From an uncultured Collinsella sp. (GTDB taxonomy: Bacteria > Actinomycetota > Coriobacteriia > Coriobacteriales > Coriobacteriaceae): a stretch of DNA of 64,000 nucleotides. Position numbers and translations under genes: made by a program. Of this stretch, positions 41,440 through 49,962 are shown one piece after another. The DNA lies in NCBI GenBank assembly GCA_900556415.1, contig USOU01000003.1:74274-138273 (forward strand), read 5' to 3'. The number at the start of each line of letters is the position of its first letter. The stretch's first letter is position 1. The notes under the pieces were generated by a model that did no database searches, was not told where the DNA came from, and saw only the letters and a list, made by a program, of their open reading frames with translations.

Positions 41440-42660
41440 TTATGCCCCAACTTGGCCGGTTGCGTCCCAGAGCGCGTTGTCAGCGAGCGCGATGAGTACG
41501 TTCTGGCAGCGAACGATATCGGTATGGGACACATACTCGTTGGGCTTGTGCACGAGCGTGAGCGAGCCTGGGCCATAGCTCATGCAGTTGTTGTTACCCA
41601 TCTTGCCGGCAATAACGGCGGTGTCGGTGTAGCCGGTAAAGAAGCCGACGGTCGTGTCCGTGTCCGTCGCATCGTCTGCCGCGCGCTTAAGTGCAGCTAG
41701 AAGGGGAGAGCTCGGGTCGCGCTCGATGGCGGGGCGGTCGCCTGTCACGGTATAGCTTCCGCGGCAGCCGGGGACCGCGGCCTCGGCGGCGGCGATGGCC
41801 TGCTCTACCATGCGCGTCGCGGCGGCCGTATCAGTTGGCGGGGTCAGGCGCATATCGACCCAGACCTTGGCGTGGTCGGGCACGACATAGGGACGGTAGC
41901 CACCCTCGATCTGTCCAAACGTGATGGTCGAAGGACCCAGCTCCTCATGCACGGGCAGCGCCGCGAACGCATGGCGCAGCGCGCAGATGACCTCGGCCAT
42001 GGCGGCGACGGCATCCGCGCCCTTCCAGGGCTGGCTCGCGTGCGCCGTGACGCCGGTCATCTCGATCTCGAACCACGTGCGACCCTTGTGCGCCACCTGG
42101 ATCTGCCCGTCGGTGGGCTCGGTGTCCAGCACCCATTCGCGCGAGCCGATCCAGCCGGCATTGATGGCCGCCTCGGAGCCGCGCATAAAGTCCTCCTCGT
42201 CGACCGAGCAGATGAGCGAGAAGCCGCGTCGGGGCAGCGCGCCATCCGCCGCCACGCGCTCGAGCGTATGGACCAGTGCGGCAATGGCGCAGGCCAGGCC
42301 ACCCTTCATGTCGCAGGCGCCGCGGCCATAAAGCTTGTCGTCCCGCACAATCGCCCCGAGCGGCGGAGTGTCCGCGTCCCAGCCATCGCCCAAGGTAACG
42401 GTATCCATATGGCAGATATAGACCAGCCGCGGCTCGTCGCTCAGTCCCGGCACGGTAACCATAAGGTTGCGGCGCCCGGGGAGTACTTCAAGCTCCTCAA
42501 TCTGCACGGCATCAAGCGCAGGACAATCAAACTGTGCCAGCCGCTGCTCAACGAGCCTCTTAATGAAGTGCTCGATCTCGCCCTCATATGCGCCGGGGTC
42601 CGAGCTGTCAATCTTCACAAGGTCCTGCGCAAGCCGCCAGGCAAAGTCCTCATCAACCAT
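41440..42660 (-). CDS. M20 family peptidase/deacylase (ArgE/DapE type)
   Basis: A 406-aa M20 metallohydrolase. The zinc ligands sit in YICHMDTVTLG, YGRGACDMKGG, CSVDEEDFMRGS, EWVLDTEPTD, and a late SYGPGSLTLVHKPNEYV. The lid domain has VTAHASQPWKGADA. Members cleave acyl groups from amino acids or small peptides (ArgE, DapE, ACY1); the substrate is not resolved. ATG 42660 is preferred to the longer frame to 42738. It lies 39 nt upstream of the DUF1015-like gene on the same strand and may share its transcript. Confidence 0.88.
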   Translation of the reverse strand: MVDEDFAWRLAQDLVKIDSSDPGAYEGEIEHFIKRLVEQRLAQFDCPALDAVQIEELEVLPGRRNLMVTVPGLSDEPRLVYICHMDTVTLGDGWDADTPPLGAIVRDDKLYGRGACDMKGGLACAIAALVHTLERVAADGALPRRGFSLICSVDEEDFMRGSEAAINAGWIGSREWVLDTEPTDGQIQVAHKGRTWFEIEMTGVTAHASQPWKGADAVAAMAEVICALRHAFAALPVHEELGPSTITFGQIEGGYRPYVVPDHAKVWVDMRLTPPTDTAAATRMVEQAIAAAEAAVPGCRGSYTVTGDRPAIERDPSSPLLAALKRAADDATDTDTTVGFFTGYTDTAVIAGKMGNNNCMSYGPGSLTLVHKPNEYVSHTDIVRCQNVLIALADNALWDATGQVGA

Positions 42661-42814
42661 ATGCAACCTCACAATCAGTCTGCTTTCCAAACCGATTGTA
42701 AGCTTCCCAAGAGATCTGCGACGCGCGCACAGCAGCATTTACCGTTCGCAGGCCGAGCCAGCGCGTTTGCCGTCCGGGCGGGTTTGCAAACGACGCAGTG
42801 GGTACGTACCCTTC

Positions 42815-43864
42815 ATGGACGACATGCTGTGCGACATATCTGCCTTTCGGTATCACCGGATACCCCCACAGGTTTTGGCGATAATGCCGGACCTGCCCGA
42901 TTCTGCGGACGATCCGCGCAGGGAGCATCTTTGTGAGCACCCGCTTGTCAAGTATTTCCTGGGCACCCCGTTACACGTGTTGGCGCAGGGCGTCTGCGGG
43001 CGCAAGGGCGATCGCATTGTCAGGCATGTTTGGAACGGGGAGAGGCCGTTTGATTCCGTGCGGCAGACAGAGTTTGGTCTCGATGTCGCGTCCCCGCTCT
43101 TTACCCTGCTGACCCTGGCTTCCTCGGTTTCAAACGAACGTCTGATCATGTGCATGTATGAGATGTGCGGCACCTTTGCCGTGTGCAAGATTGCGCCTCA
43201 GGTAAAGTTGGCACTTGAGCAGGCGTATGGGAGCCGGTGGGGTGACGCACGGTCGGGCTGGGAAAACGTAAAGGATACCTCGGGGAATCCAACGGACTTG
43301 TGGAAACGACCTCCCTTGATTGAGCTCTCTGAACTTACGGAGTACGTCGATAAGATCCCGGGGCTCCGCGGCGCTAAATCGTTCACGCGTGCTGCGAAGT
43401 GCATTACGGGGGTGGCGGCATCGCCGCTCGAGGTCCAGGCTTCGATGCTGTTTGGCCTTACAAGATTGCGCGGTGGCGAAGGGCTGTGCCTCACCAATAA
43501 CGTTGAGATCCGCATGACGCGCAGTGCCCGCCTGATTTCGGGACTCGATAGGCGCTATGCCGATATTCTGCTGGCAAATAAGGACGGCAGCCGAGAGTGC
43601 CTGGTTGAATGCCAAGGTAAAGCCATTCACGGATCCATAGAATCCAAGATTTCGGACTCCGATCGAACAACGGCGCTGCAAGCGATGGGATATCCCGCCG
43701 TTCTGATGACCTATGGTCAGCTGGCCGACCCCGATGCCTTCCGCGTGGTGATGGAGCTCATCATGTCCTATCTCGATGTGCCGCTAAAAGACAAGACGCC
43801 GCGGCAGCAGGAGCTCGAACGGCGGCTTCGTGAGGAGATTTTTATCGATTGGGCGGGAATATAG
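42815..43864 (+). CDS. Putative nuclease-like protein, paralogue of 33124-34602
   Basis: A 349-aa protein with the same layout as the gene at 33124-34602: NERLIMCMYEMCGTFAVC, RPPLIELSELTEYV, GAKSFTRAAKCITGVAASPLEVQASMLFGLTRLRGG, then a PD-(D/E)XK-like end with ADILLANKD, LVECQGKAIHG and DRTTALQAMGYPAVLMTYGQL. The VECQGK stretch would be the (D/E)xK part. The open frame starts further upstream inside the peptidase gene; ATG 42815 is chosen because homology starts there, although no clear ribosome site is seen. It lacks the flanking direct repeats of its paralogue. The following gap (43865-44212) is AT-rich and I see no gene in it. Confidence 0.6.
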   Translation: MDDMLCDISAFRYHRIPPQVLAIMPDLPDSADDPRREHLCEHPLVKYFLGTPLHVLAQGVCGRKGDRIVRHVWNGERPFDSVRQTEFGLDVASPLFTLLTLASSVSNERLIMCMYEMCGTFAVCKIAPQVKLALEQAYGSRWGDARSGWENVKDTSGNPTDLWKRPPLIELSELTEYVDKIPGLRGAKSFTRAAKCITGVAASPLEVQASMLFGLTRLRGGEGLCLTNNVEIRMTRSARLISGLDRRYADILLANKDGSRECLVECQGKAIHGSIESKISDSDRTTALQAMGYPAVLMTYGQLADPDAFRVVMELIMSYLDVPLKDKTPRQQELERRLREEIFIDWAGI

Positions 43865-44144
43865 TCACACGGGTGGAAAACGGTCGCGCGAACTAGAGTT
43901 TTGGCCGCAAAAAAGGCTTCAATTTTGCCTTGGAGGGGTCTTAAAAATGCTATCTAGAATAAGTTGTTTCGGAAAATAGACAGTCAACTTACATTCGGCA
44001 CATAGAGATCGATTTTTACCTACTAAAGTCCCTGATAAAGCTGTTTATCAAAGCGGGTGCGCTGAGTGGTTTGGGTCTTACCGTCGATTATCCGAAAAAA
44101 CTTGTTCTGTGTATCATTTTAAAGTCGTCCGGAGCAACGTAATC

Positions 44145-44172
44145 GGCCCCCGTTTCGTGAAAACAGGGGCCG
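44145..44172 (-). terminator. Hairpin after serA
   Basis: GGCCCC/GGGGCC stem with a ~15-nt loop about 40 nt beyond the serA stop. Weak terminator candidate. Confidence 0.4.
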
Positions 44173-44212
44173 AATGTGCTTCGCGGCCTGTCTGGCAGGC
44201 TTGGCGCCGGCG

Positions 44213-45376
44213 CTATTTAATCACGCGCACGCGATACATCGACGGAATCTGCTTAAGCGCCTCGATCGTGCTGCTGTTCAGGTGCTCGTCGGTGTCGAAC
44301 ATGGTGTAGGCGTTCTCGCCGGCAGACTCGTTGGTCATGCGCTGCACGTTGGCGTTGTCCTTGGCCAGGATGGCTGTGATCTGGCCGATCATGTTGGGCA
44401 CGTTGGCGTGCAGGCAGGCGATGCGGCTTGCAGCTCGCGCCTTGCCCATGCTGCAGGCAGGGTAGTTGACGCTGTGCGCGATATTGCCGTTCTCCAGGTA
44501 ATCCTTGAGCTCGCTGATGGCCATATCGGCGCAGTTGGCCTCGGCCTCGCCAGTGCCGGCGCCCGAGTGCGTGGTGATAAACGTGTTGGGCATCTTGACG
44601 GTCTTGGGCGTGGCAAAGTCGCAGCTAAACCAGCTCAGCTTGCCCTCGCGTAGGGCAGCGTCGACGGCGTCCTCGTCAATGATGGTTTCGCGCGCGTAGT
44701 TGATGAGCACGGCGTCGGGTGCCAGCAGGTTAATCTGTTCGGTGCTGATCATGCCGATGGTGTCGGCCTTGCTGGGCACGTGCACGGTGAGGTAGTCGCA
44801 GCCGCGGCACAGATCCTCGAGCGTGCCCACGCGCTGCACCTCGCGGCTCAGCACCCACGCGTGCTCAACAGAAATGAACGGATCGTAGCCGTAGACGTCC
44901 ATGCCCAGATCGACGCAGGCGTTGGCGACCTTGGAGCCTACGTTGCCCAGACCGATGACGCCGATGCGCTTGCCCTTGAGCTCGCGGCCCACAAAGGCCT
45001 TCTTGGCCTTCTCGGCGTCGACCTGGATCTCGGGGTCGTCGGCGTTGTCGCGCACCCAGTTCATCGATTGCACCACGCCGCGGCTCGAGAGCACCAGCAT
45101 GCCTAGGACGAGCTCCTTAACGGCGTTGCTGTTGGCACCGGGGGAGTTAAAGACGACGACGCCCTTCTTGGCGTACTCCTCGACGGGGATGTTGTTGACG
45201 CCGGCGCCGCAGCGGGCGATGGCGCGGATGCCCTCGGGCAGCTCGTAGCCGTGTAGGTCGGTGGAGCGCATCAGGATGGCGTCGGCCTCCTCGGCGGTGC
45301 TTACAAACTCATAGCCCTCGCCAAACTCGACTTTGCCGTCTTTGGTAATGTCGTCGATGGTTTTAATCTTGCGCAT
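44213..45376 (-). CDS. serA: D-3-phosphoglycerate dehydrogenase
   Basis: A 387-aa SerA, which oxidises 3-phosphoglycerate to 3-phosphohydroxypyruvate in serine synthesis. The NAD site IGVIGLGNVGSKVA is in the middle, RCGAGVNNIP and NSPGANSNAVKELVLGML are typical substrate-domain motifs, and a THSGAGTGEAE takes the place of the usual HLGAST/E-x-x-A segment. The last ~70 residues (VPNMIGQITAILAKDNANV) are an ACT domain, so serine feedback is possible. AAGGAG lies before ATG. It is downstream of serC on the same strand (69-bp gap), so they form an operon. This is the short ~390-aa SerA type. Confidence 0.94.
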   Translation of the reverse strand: MRKIKTIDDITKDGKVEFGEGYEFVSTAEEADAILMRSTDLHGYELPEGIRAIARCGAGVNNIPVEEYAKKGVVVFNSPGANSNAVKELVLGMLVLSSRGVVQSMNWVRDNADDPEIQVDAEKAKKAFVGRELKGKRIGVIGLGNVGSKVANACVDLGMDVYGYDPFISVEHAWVLSREVQRVGTLEDLCRGCDYLTVHVPSKADTIGMISTEQINLLAPDAVLINYARETIIDEDAVDAALREGKLSWFSCDFATPKTVKMPNTFITTHSGAGTGEAEANCADMAISELKDYLENGNIAHSVNYPACSMGKARAASRIACLHANVPNMIGQITAILAKDNANVQRMTNESAGENAYTMFDTDEHLNSSTIEALKQIPSMYRVRVIK

Positions 45377-45445
45377 GAAAAACTCCTTAGCAGGTTTGCT
45401 TAAAACAAGTGGTTTGAAGTGGCTGGTCGGCCCGCGGGTTGCGGG

Positions 45446-46570
45446 CTAGTTAGATCGCGGAGTCAAACTATGCTGCGCTTCGAAGTCCTTCATGTACGAG
45501 GCCAGTGCCTGCACGTCTTCCATGGTCACGGCGTTGTAGACGCTGGCGCGCATACCGCCCACCAGGCGATGGCCCTTGACGTTTTGAATCTGGTGCTCGG
45601 CCGCGCCCGCAACAAAGGCGGCGTCGAGGCCGGCATCGTCGGTGCGGAAGGTGACGTTGGCGATGGAGCGGCTGTCCTCCTGCGCGGTGCCATGGAACAG
45701 CTCGCTTTGCTCGAGCAGGTCGTAGAGTAGGTTGGCCTTGGCCCAGTTGCGCTCGGCCATGGCGGCAAGTCCGCCGGTCTGCTCAACCCAACGGAACACC
45801 TTGCCGCACACATAGATGCCAAAGGTGTTAGGCGTGTTGAGCATGGAGCCCTTGGCGGCCTGGGTCTTAAGGTCCAGGTACTGCGGCGTCTGCGCAAAGG
45901 CGGGGCCGTCTGCGATGAGGTCGTCGCGCACGATGACCACGGTCACGCCCGCGGCACCGGCGTTTTTCTGCGCGCCGGCGTAAATGAGCCCGTAGCGCTC
46001 GACGTCGAGCGGCTGCGACAGAAAGCAGCTCGAGACATCGGCGACCAGCGGCACGTCGCCGCAATCGGGCAGCTCGCGGTACATGGTGCCAAAGACGGTG
46101 TTGTTCTGGCAGATGTAGACGTAGTCGAGCCCGTCGCCCGCGGCCTCGGCGGCAATGCACGCGTTGATGTCGGCCATGTCGGGGATACGGTCGAAGTTGG
46201 TGTCCTCGGAGCTCGCGAGCAGCACGGCATCGCCGTACTTGGCGGCCTCCTTGTACGCCTTGTTGGCAAAGTTGCCGGTTACGACGTAGCCGGCGCGGCC
46301 GCGGCGCATAAGATTCATGGGGATGCCCGCAAACTGCAGCGTGGCGCCGCCCTGCAATAACAGGACACGGTAGTTGTCGGGGATGCTCAGCAGACGGCGC
46401 AGGGTTGCCTCGGCGTCATCGATGATCTGCTGGTACATGCTAGATCGATGGCTCATCTCGAGCACGGACATGCCGCAACCGCGGTAGTCCATCATCTCAT
46501 CGGCGATCTCGGCGAGCACGTTTGTAGGCAGCGCTGCCGGGCCAGCTGAGAAGTTGTGCACACGTGCCAT
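45446..46570 (-). CDS. serC: Phosphoserine aminotransferase
   Basis: A 374-aa PLP-dependent SerC, which transaminates 3-phosphohydroxypyruvate to phosphoserine. It starts FSAGPAALP, the family signature; EMSHRSSMY, LLQGGATLQFAG and YAGAQKNAGAAGV (with the PLP lysine) are intact. Length is standard. serC-serA order gives the first two enzymes of serine synthesis; serB is not in the window. The upstream 115-bp gap before the helicase stop contains promoter-like sequence and no repeat. Confidence 0.95.
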   Translation of the reverse strand: MARVHNFSAGPAALPTNVLAEIADEMMDYRGCGMSVLEMSHRSSMYQQIIDDAEATLRRLLSIPDNYRVLLLQGGATLQFAGIPMNLMRRGRAGYVVTGNFANKAYKEAAKYGDAVLLASSEDTNFDRIPDMADINACIAAEAAGDGLDYVYICQNNTVFGTMYRELPDCGDVPLVADVSSCFLSQPLDVERYGLIYAGAQKNAGAAGVTVVIVRDDLIADGPAFAQTPQYLDLKTQAAKGSMLNTPNTFGIYVCGKVFRWVEQTGGLAAMAERNWAKANLLYDLLEQSELFHGTAQEDSRSIANVTFRTDDAGLDAAFVAGAAEHQIQNVKGHRLVGGMRASVYNAVTMEDVQALASYMKDFEAQHSLTPRSN

Positions 46571-46685
46571 CTTCTGGTTCCCCCTCGTAGTCGTTTGAAC
46601 GTTCGGGATACTTTAGCACAGTGGAGCGCCAGGCGCGACCGTATCACGGTAATACTCGACTGCGCCGCTATGATTTACAGGATGG

Positions 46686-49655
46686 TTACATAGGGGAGGG
46701 GCGTTGCGAGCACCCTTGCTCCTCCGGCAAATCCAGTTCCGCGAGCGAGGGCATGAGACTTTCTAGGCGTTTGATCTCTTCGTCGAACATGGCGTTGAGC
46801 TGCTCTTGTTTGACCTCGAGCTCGTTTTGCATGTCGATTTCGGCGGCGGTGGACTTGTCTGCAAAGGCGTCAAAGTCCCCCTGCTTGCGACCGAGGATCG
46901 ACATGATGCGCTCGTCGATCGTGTCCTTGCACAACAGGCGATAGACCAGCACGTTGCGCGACTGGCCCATGCGGTACGCGCGCGAAATGGCCTGGTTTTC
47001 GATCGAGGGCTTGTACTGTGGCTCGCACAGCACGACGACGCTTGCCGACTGAATATTCAGTCCCGTGCCGCCCGACTGGATCTGCGCCACCAGCACAGAG
47101 CCCGCGGGCGCGGCGTCAAACGAGTCGATAATCTGCTGGCGTTTATTGAGCGGGGTAGAGCCGCAAATGGGGCCGTAGCACGCGCTGCCAAAGGCGTCCC
47201 GCACCACGCTGATGGTATCGAGGAAAAACGAAAACACCAGGACCTTGCGGTTTTCGTCCTTGGCATCGGCGACAATCTCGCGCAGGCGTTTGAGCTTGGA
47301 CGAGTCGCTGGGGTCTGGGGCATTCCACGAAAGCCGTCGGATCTGCATCGGGTTTCGCATCCGCAGGGTTAGATAGTACTGCTGGAGTTCCGAAGATCCC
47401 ATCTGGCACCACTCGCTATTTTCGATAAGGTCGGGCAGCTCCGAGAGCACGTCCTCGCGCTTGCGGCGGTAGTAAACCGGCGCCAGGGCATCTCTAAACT
47501 CCGCCGACCTAAATATGCTGGCGTATTTGCCCGCTTCACGCGCGGCCTTTTTGTTGAGGTGCGACACAAGCCCGACCATCTCGTCGACCTTGTTTTCGAG
47601 CGGCGTGCCCGACATAAACAGAACGCGCTTGGCCTGCTTGCACAAGTTGAGCGTGTTGATGCTTCGCTTGGCGCTCGGGTTTTTAATGTAATGGGCCTCG
47701 TCGACGACGACCAGGTCGAGCTTTCTCGGAGGATCCAGTTCAATATAGCTTGTGCTCTCATAGTTGGTGACGCCCACATCCAGACCGTCCAGCCATGTCC
47801 TTGCTTGGAGATCCTTTGCGGGCCCGTGGATTTTAATGCACGTAAGGTCGCTGTGCTTGCGTACCTCGCGTACCCAGTTTTCGAGAACGCTGGCGGGGCA
47901 GACGACCAAAAACTTCTTGGCGCCCTTGTTTTTGAGTGCGGTCATCGTGGCGATTGCCTGGACCGTCTTGCCCAGACCCATCTCGTCGCCCAGCAGCGCA
48001 TTGCCCTGGTGCAGGATATAGCGAACACCCCACGTTTGGTACGTACGGAGCTCACACTTAAGTCCCGTGGTATCAAACGTCGTCGTTTTAATCTGGTTGG
48101 CGAGCTTCTCGGGCAGGCCGTAGCCGTTGGAGGTCGAAGAAAACGCTTCGGGAATGATTTTCTCGAGCAGGTTATAGACGCGGATAGGGTCGGCTTCGAA
48201 GAGCTTCCACACTGTTTTCTCGTCCGGCTCTATGAGGTCGCGCTTAGCGTAACCGTTAATCCTTTTGAGCTCTGCGCCGGTTGTAAGATCGTTGAGTTTT
48301 TCGTATGCGCTGTAAACAGCATCGTGATCCTTACAAATAAGCCAGCTATACGCATCGAGCGCCGGCATGAGCTGGTCTTGCAGTTCCGAAAATTCTTGGG
48401 CAATGCGCGCCGACGCGGCCTTAGTCTCGTTGAGCAGATCTTCGAGCTCAAAGTGTTTATAGACTTCCTGAAGAAGTGCCGTGTCCTCTGGCTTTTTATT
48501 ATCGGGGTTCAGCTTGATCTTGCCGCTTTTTGCAAGCATGTCGACCTGCTGCTCAATGGCCTCAACGATTCTGCCGGCAGCGCCCTCGCTAATGCCGTTG
48601 ATGCGGCTCAAGCGGGAGCGTAGCCAATAGCCTTCCATAAGCTGCTTTCCAGGGCCAAATCCTCTTTCATATATGATCTGGCCGAGCGTCGTATACCCAG
48701 CATCCTTGATGCACTTGACGCGAACGCCTGGAACCAAGTCCTTGAGGATGTCGACCGATTGCTCGGAAACGTAGCACAAAGCATCGGCGTGGCGAACCTT
48801 GTTTGCTTGCTTGCGGATCGGGGGCTCGCTGCGTCTAAGCTCTTTTTCCAGTTTAGAAATTGCGCTTCCGGGAATTTTGCCTTCAGCGTTATAGACGGCA
48901 GCTTCAATTTCGTCCCTGTTGGGCTTTGCGTCGGCTGCAAAGAGGTTCTCGCCGGCGTCCTCGGCGATAACCCTTATGGCCCTTTGCTTGGTTTCCGGTC
49001 CAAGTGGGATGCTTGGGTCCATGCCGAGGATACCGTTCGCCTGAAGACGGCCATCCTTTATAAACTTACTATTGGAGTTGTCCGTAAATTGCACGAGGCG
49101 TCGATACGCCGCTTCCGTCGTCTGCTTATCGGCGGCATTCAGCAGAAGCCAGCGGAGTCTGCCACTGTTTTGTCCTACAAGGCTGCAGGCATTCGGAATG
49201 TCGTGGGCGTCACGTATTGCGGATTCGTAGAGTTCGGCAAGCAAGGCGGACTTATAGTAGCGGGCGGCTAAAAAGAGCGCTTTGCGCATGTGGGTACTCT
49301 TCGGCTTGGGTCGATAGAGCTCGCGGATTGCGTCGGCGCATTCATTCGCCACGCGTACGAGCTTTTTAACGTGTTGGTCGTCTTCTGCCAATTCGCCACG
49401 ACAGTAGAGGTCGTATGCCGTCTTGATCTTCTGGTCTGCCAACTTCTTTTGCGTGCTCGCCGTTGTTGGAAGGTCGGAGATTTTAATCCGTCGAAGTTCT
49501 TTGTTCAACGTTTCCGTCTTGGCTTGCGCGATCGCATTCCTAAAGTTGTCGGGTCCGTATATCGTGGCCTTCGAAATAACCTCGATGTCGCCCAACAGCT
49601 CTTGAGCTTTCGCGACGACTGCTTTTGCTTCACTGGGACTAAACGGTCTGGCCAT
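46686..49655 (-). CDS. SNF2-family helicase with helix-hairpin-helix N-terminus
   Basis: A 989-aa protein. The C-terminal half is a SNF2/Swi2 ATPase: Walker A GDEMGLGKT at 556-564, DEAH at 652-655, SGTPLENK, and the motif VI segment AISRAYRMGQSRNVLVYRLL, all intact. The first ~540 residues are mostly helical. Two stretches, KISDLPTTASTQKKLADQKIKTAYDL (~58-83) and LVPGVRVKCIKDAGYTTLGQII (~307-328), resemble the HhH-like fold of the RNA polymerase alpha C-terminal domain, suggesting DNA contact. AGGAG precedes ATG 49655. It is divergent from the 1525-aa gene and probably belongs to the same island. It likely translocates on DNA and displaces bound proteins. Confidence 0.85.
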   Translation of the reverse strand: MARPFSPSEAKAVVAKAQELLGDIEVISKATIYGPDNFRNAIAQAKTETLNKELRRIKISDLPTTASTQKKLADQKIKTAYDLYCRGELAEDDQHVKKLVRVANECADAIRELYRPKPKSTHMRKALFLAARYYKSALLAELYESAIRDAHDIPNACSLVGQNSGRLRWLLLNAADKQTTEAAYRRLVQFTDNSNSKFIKDGRLQANGILGMDPSIPLGPETKQRAIRVIAEDAGENLFAADAKPNRDEIEAAVYNAEGKIPGSAISKLEKELRRSEPPIRKQANKVRHADALCYVSEQSVDILKDLVPGVRVKCIKDAGYTTLGQIIYERGFGPGKQLMEGYWLRSRLSRINGISEGAAGRIVEAIEQQVDMLAKSGKIKLNPDNKKPEDTALLQEVYKHFELEDLLNETKAASARIAQEFSELQDQLMPALDAYSWLICKDHDAVYSAYEKLNDLTTGAELKRINGYAKRDLIEPDEKTVWKLFEADPIRVYNLLEKIIPEAFSSTSNGYGLPEKLANQIKTTTFDTTGLKCELRTYQTWGVRYILHQGNALLGDEMGLGKTVQAIATMTALKNKGAKKFLVVCPASVLENWVREVRKHSDLTCIKIHGPAKDLQARTWLDGLDVGVTNYESTSYIELDPPRKLDLVVVDEAHYIKNPSAKRSINTLNLCKQAKRVLFMSGTPLENKVDEMVGLVSHLNKKAAREAGKYASIFRSAEFRDALAPVYYRRKREDVLSELPDLIENSEWCQMGSSELQQYYLTLRMRNPMQIRRLSWNAPDPSDSSKLKRLREIVADAKDENRKVLVFSFFLDTISVVRDAFGSACYGPICGSTPLNKRQQIIDSFDAAPAGSVLVAQIQSGGTGLNIQSASVVVLCEPQYKPSIENQAISRAYRMGQSRNVLVYRLLCKDTIDERIMSILGRKQGDFDAFADKSTAAEIDMQNELEVKQEQLNAMFDEEIKRLESLMPSLAELDLPEEQGCSQRPSPM

Positions 49656-49830
49656 TACGGACTCCTGGAAACGTGCGGACATGTTGAAACGTGAGGGGCG
49701 CGTGCCATGGTCGCGCGCAGTAGGCTCATTTTAATTGTCACGGCGCCAAGGAAAATAAAATGGGTTCCGATCGCTTGCGATTACCGTTCACCGATTAAAA
49801 CTACCGCTCATCTGCATATACACAGTTGAG

Positions 49831-49844
49831 TTGTTGCACAACAA
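49831..49844. promoter_or_regulatory. Dyad TTGTTG-CA-CAACAA in the divergent promoter
   Basis: A perfect short palindrome between the two divergent island genes, in the AT-rich part of the 307-bp gap 49656-49962. Possible operator. Nothing else in the gap could be supported. Confidence 0.35.
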
Positions 49845-49962
49845 AATGTTGCTAAACAAAAACGTTCGAAAGTGGCGTATGAAGTATTCATAAACAATCA
49901 TCTTCCTTATTTCCCGACGTAGCCGGTGGGTTGCGGCGTGGATTCTTGGGGGTCGTTTCTGT

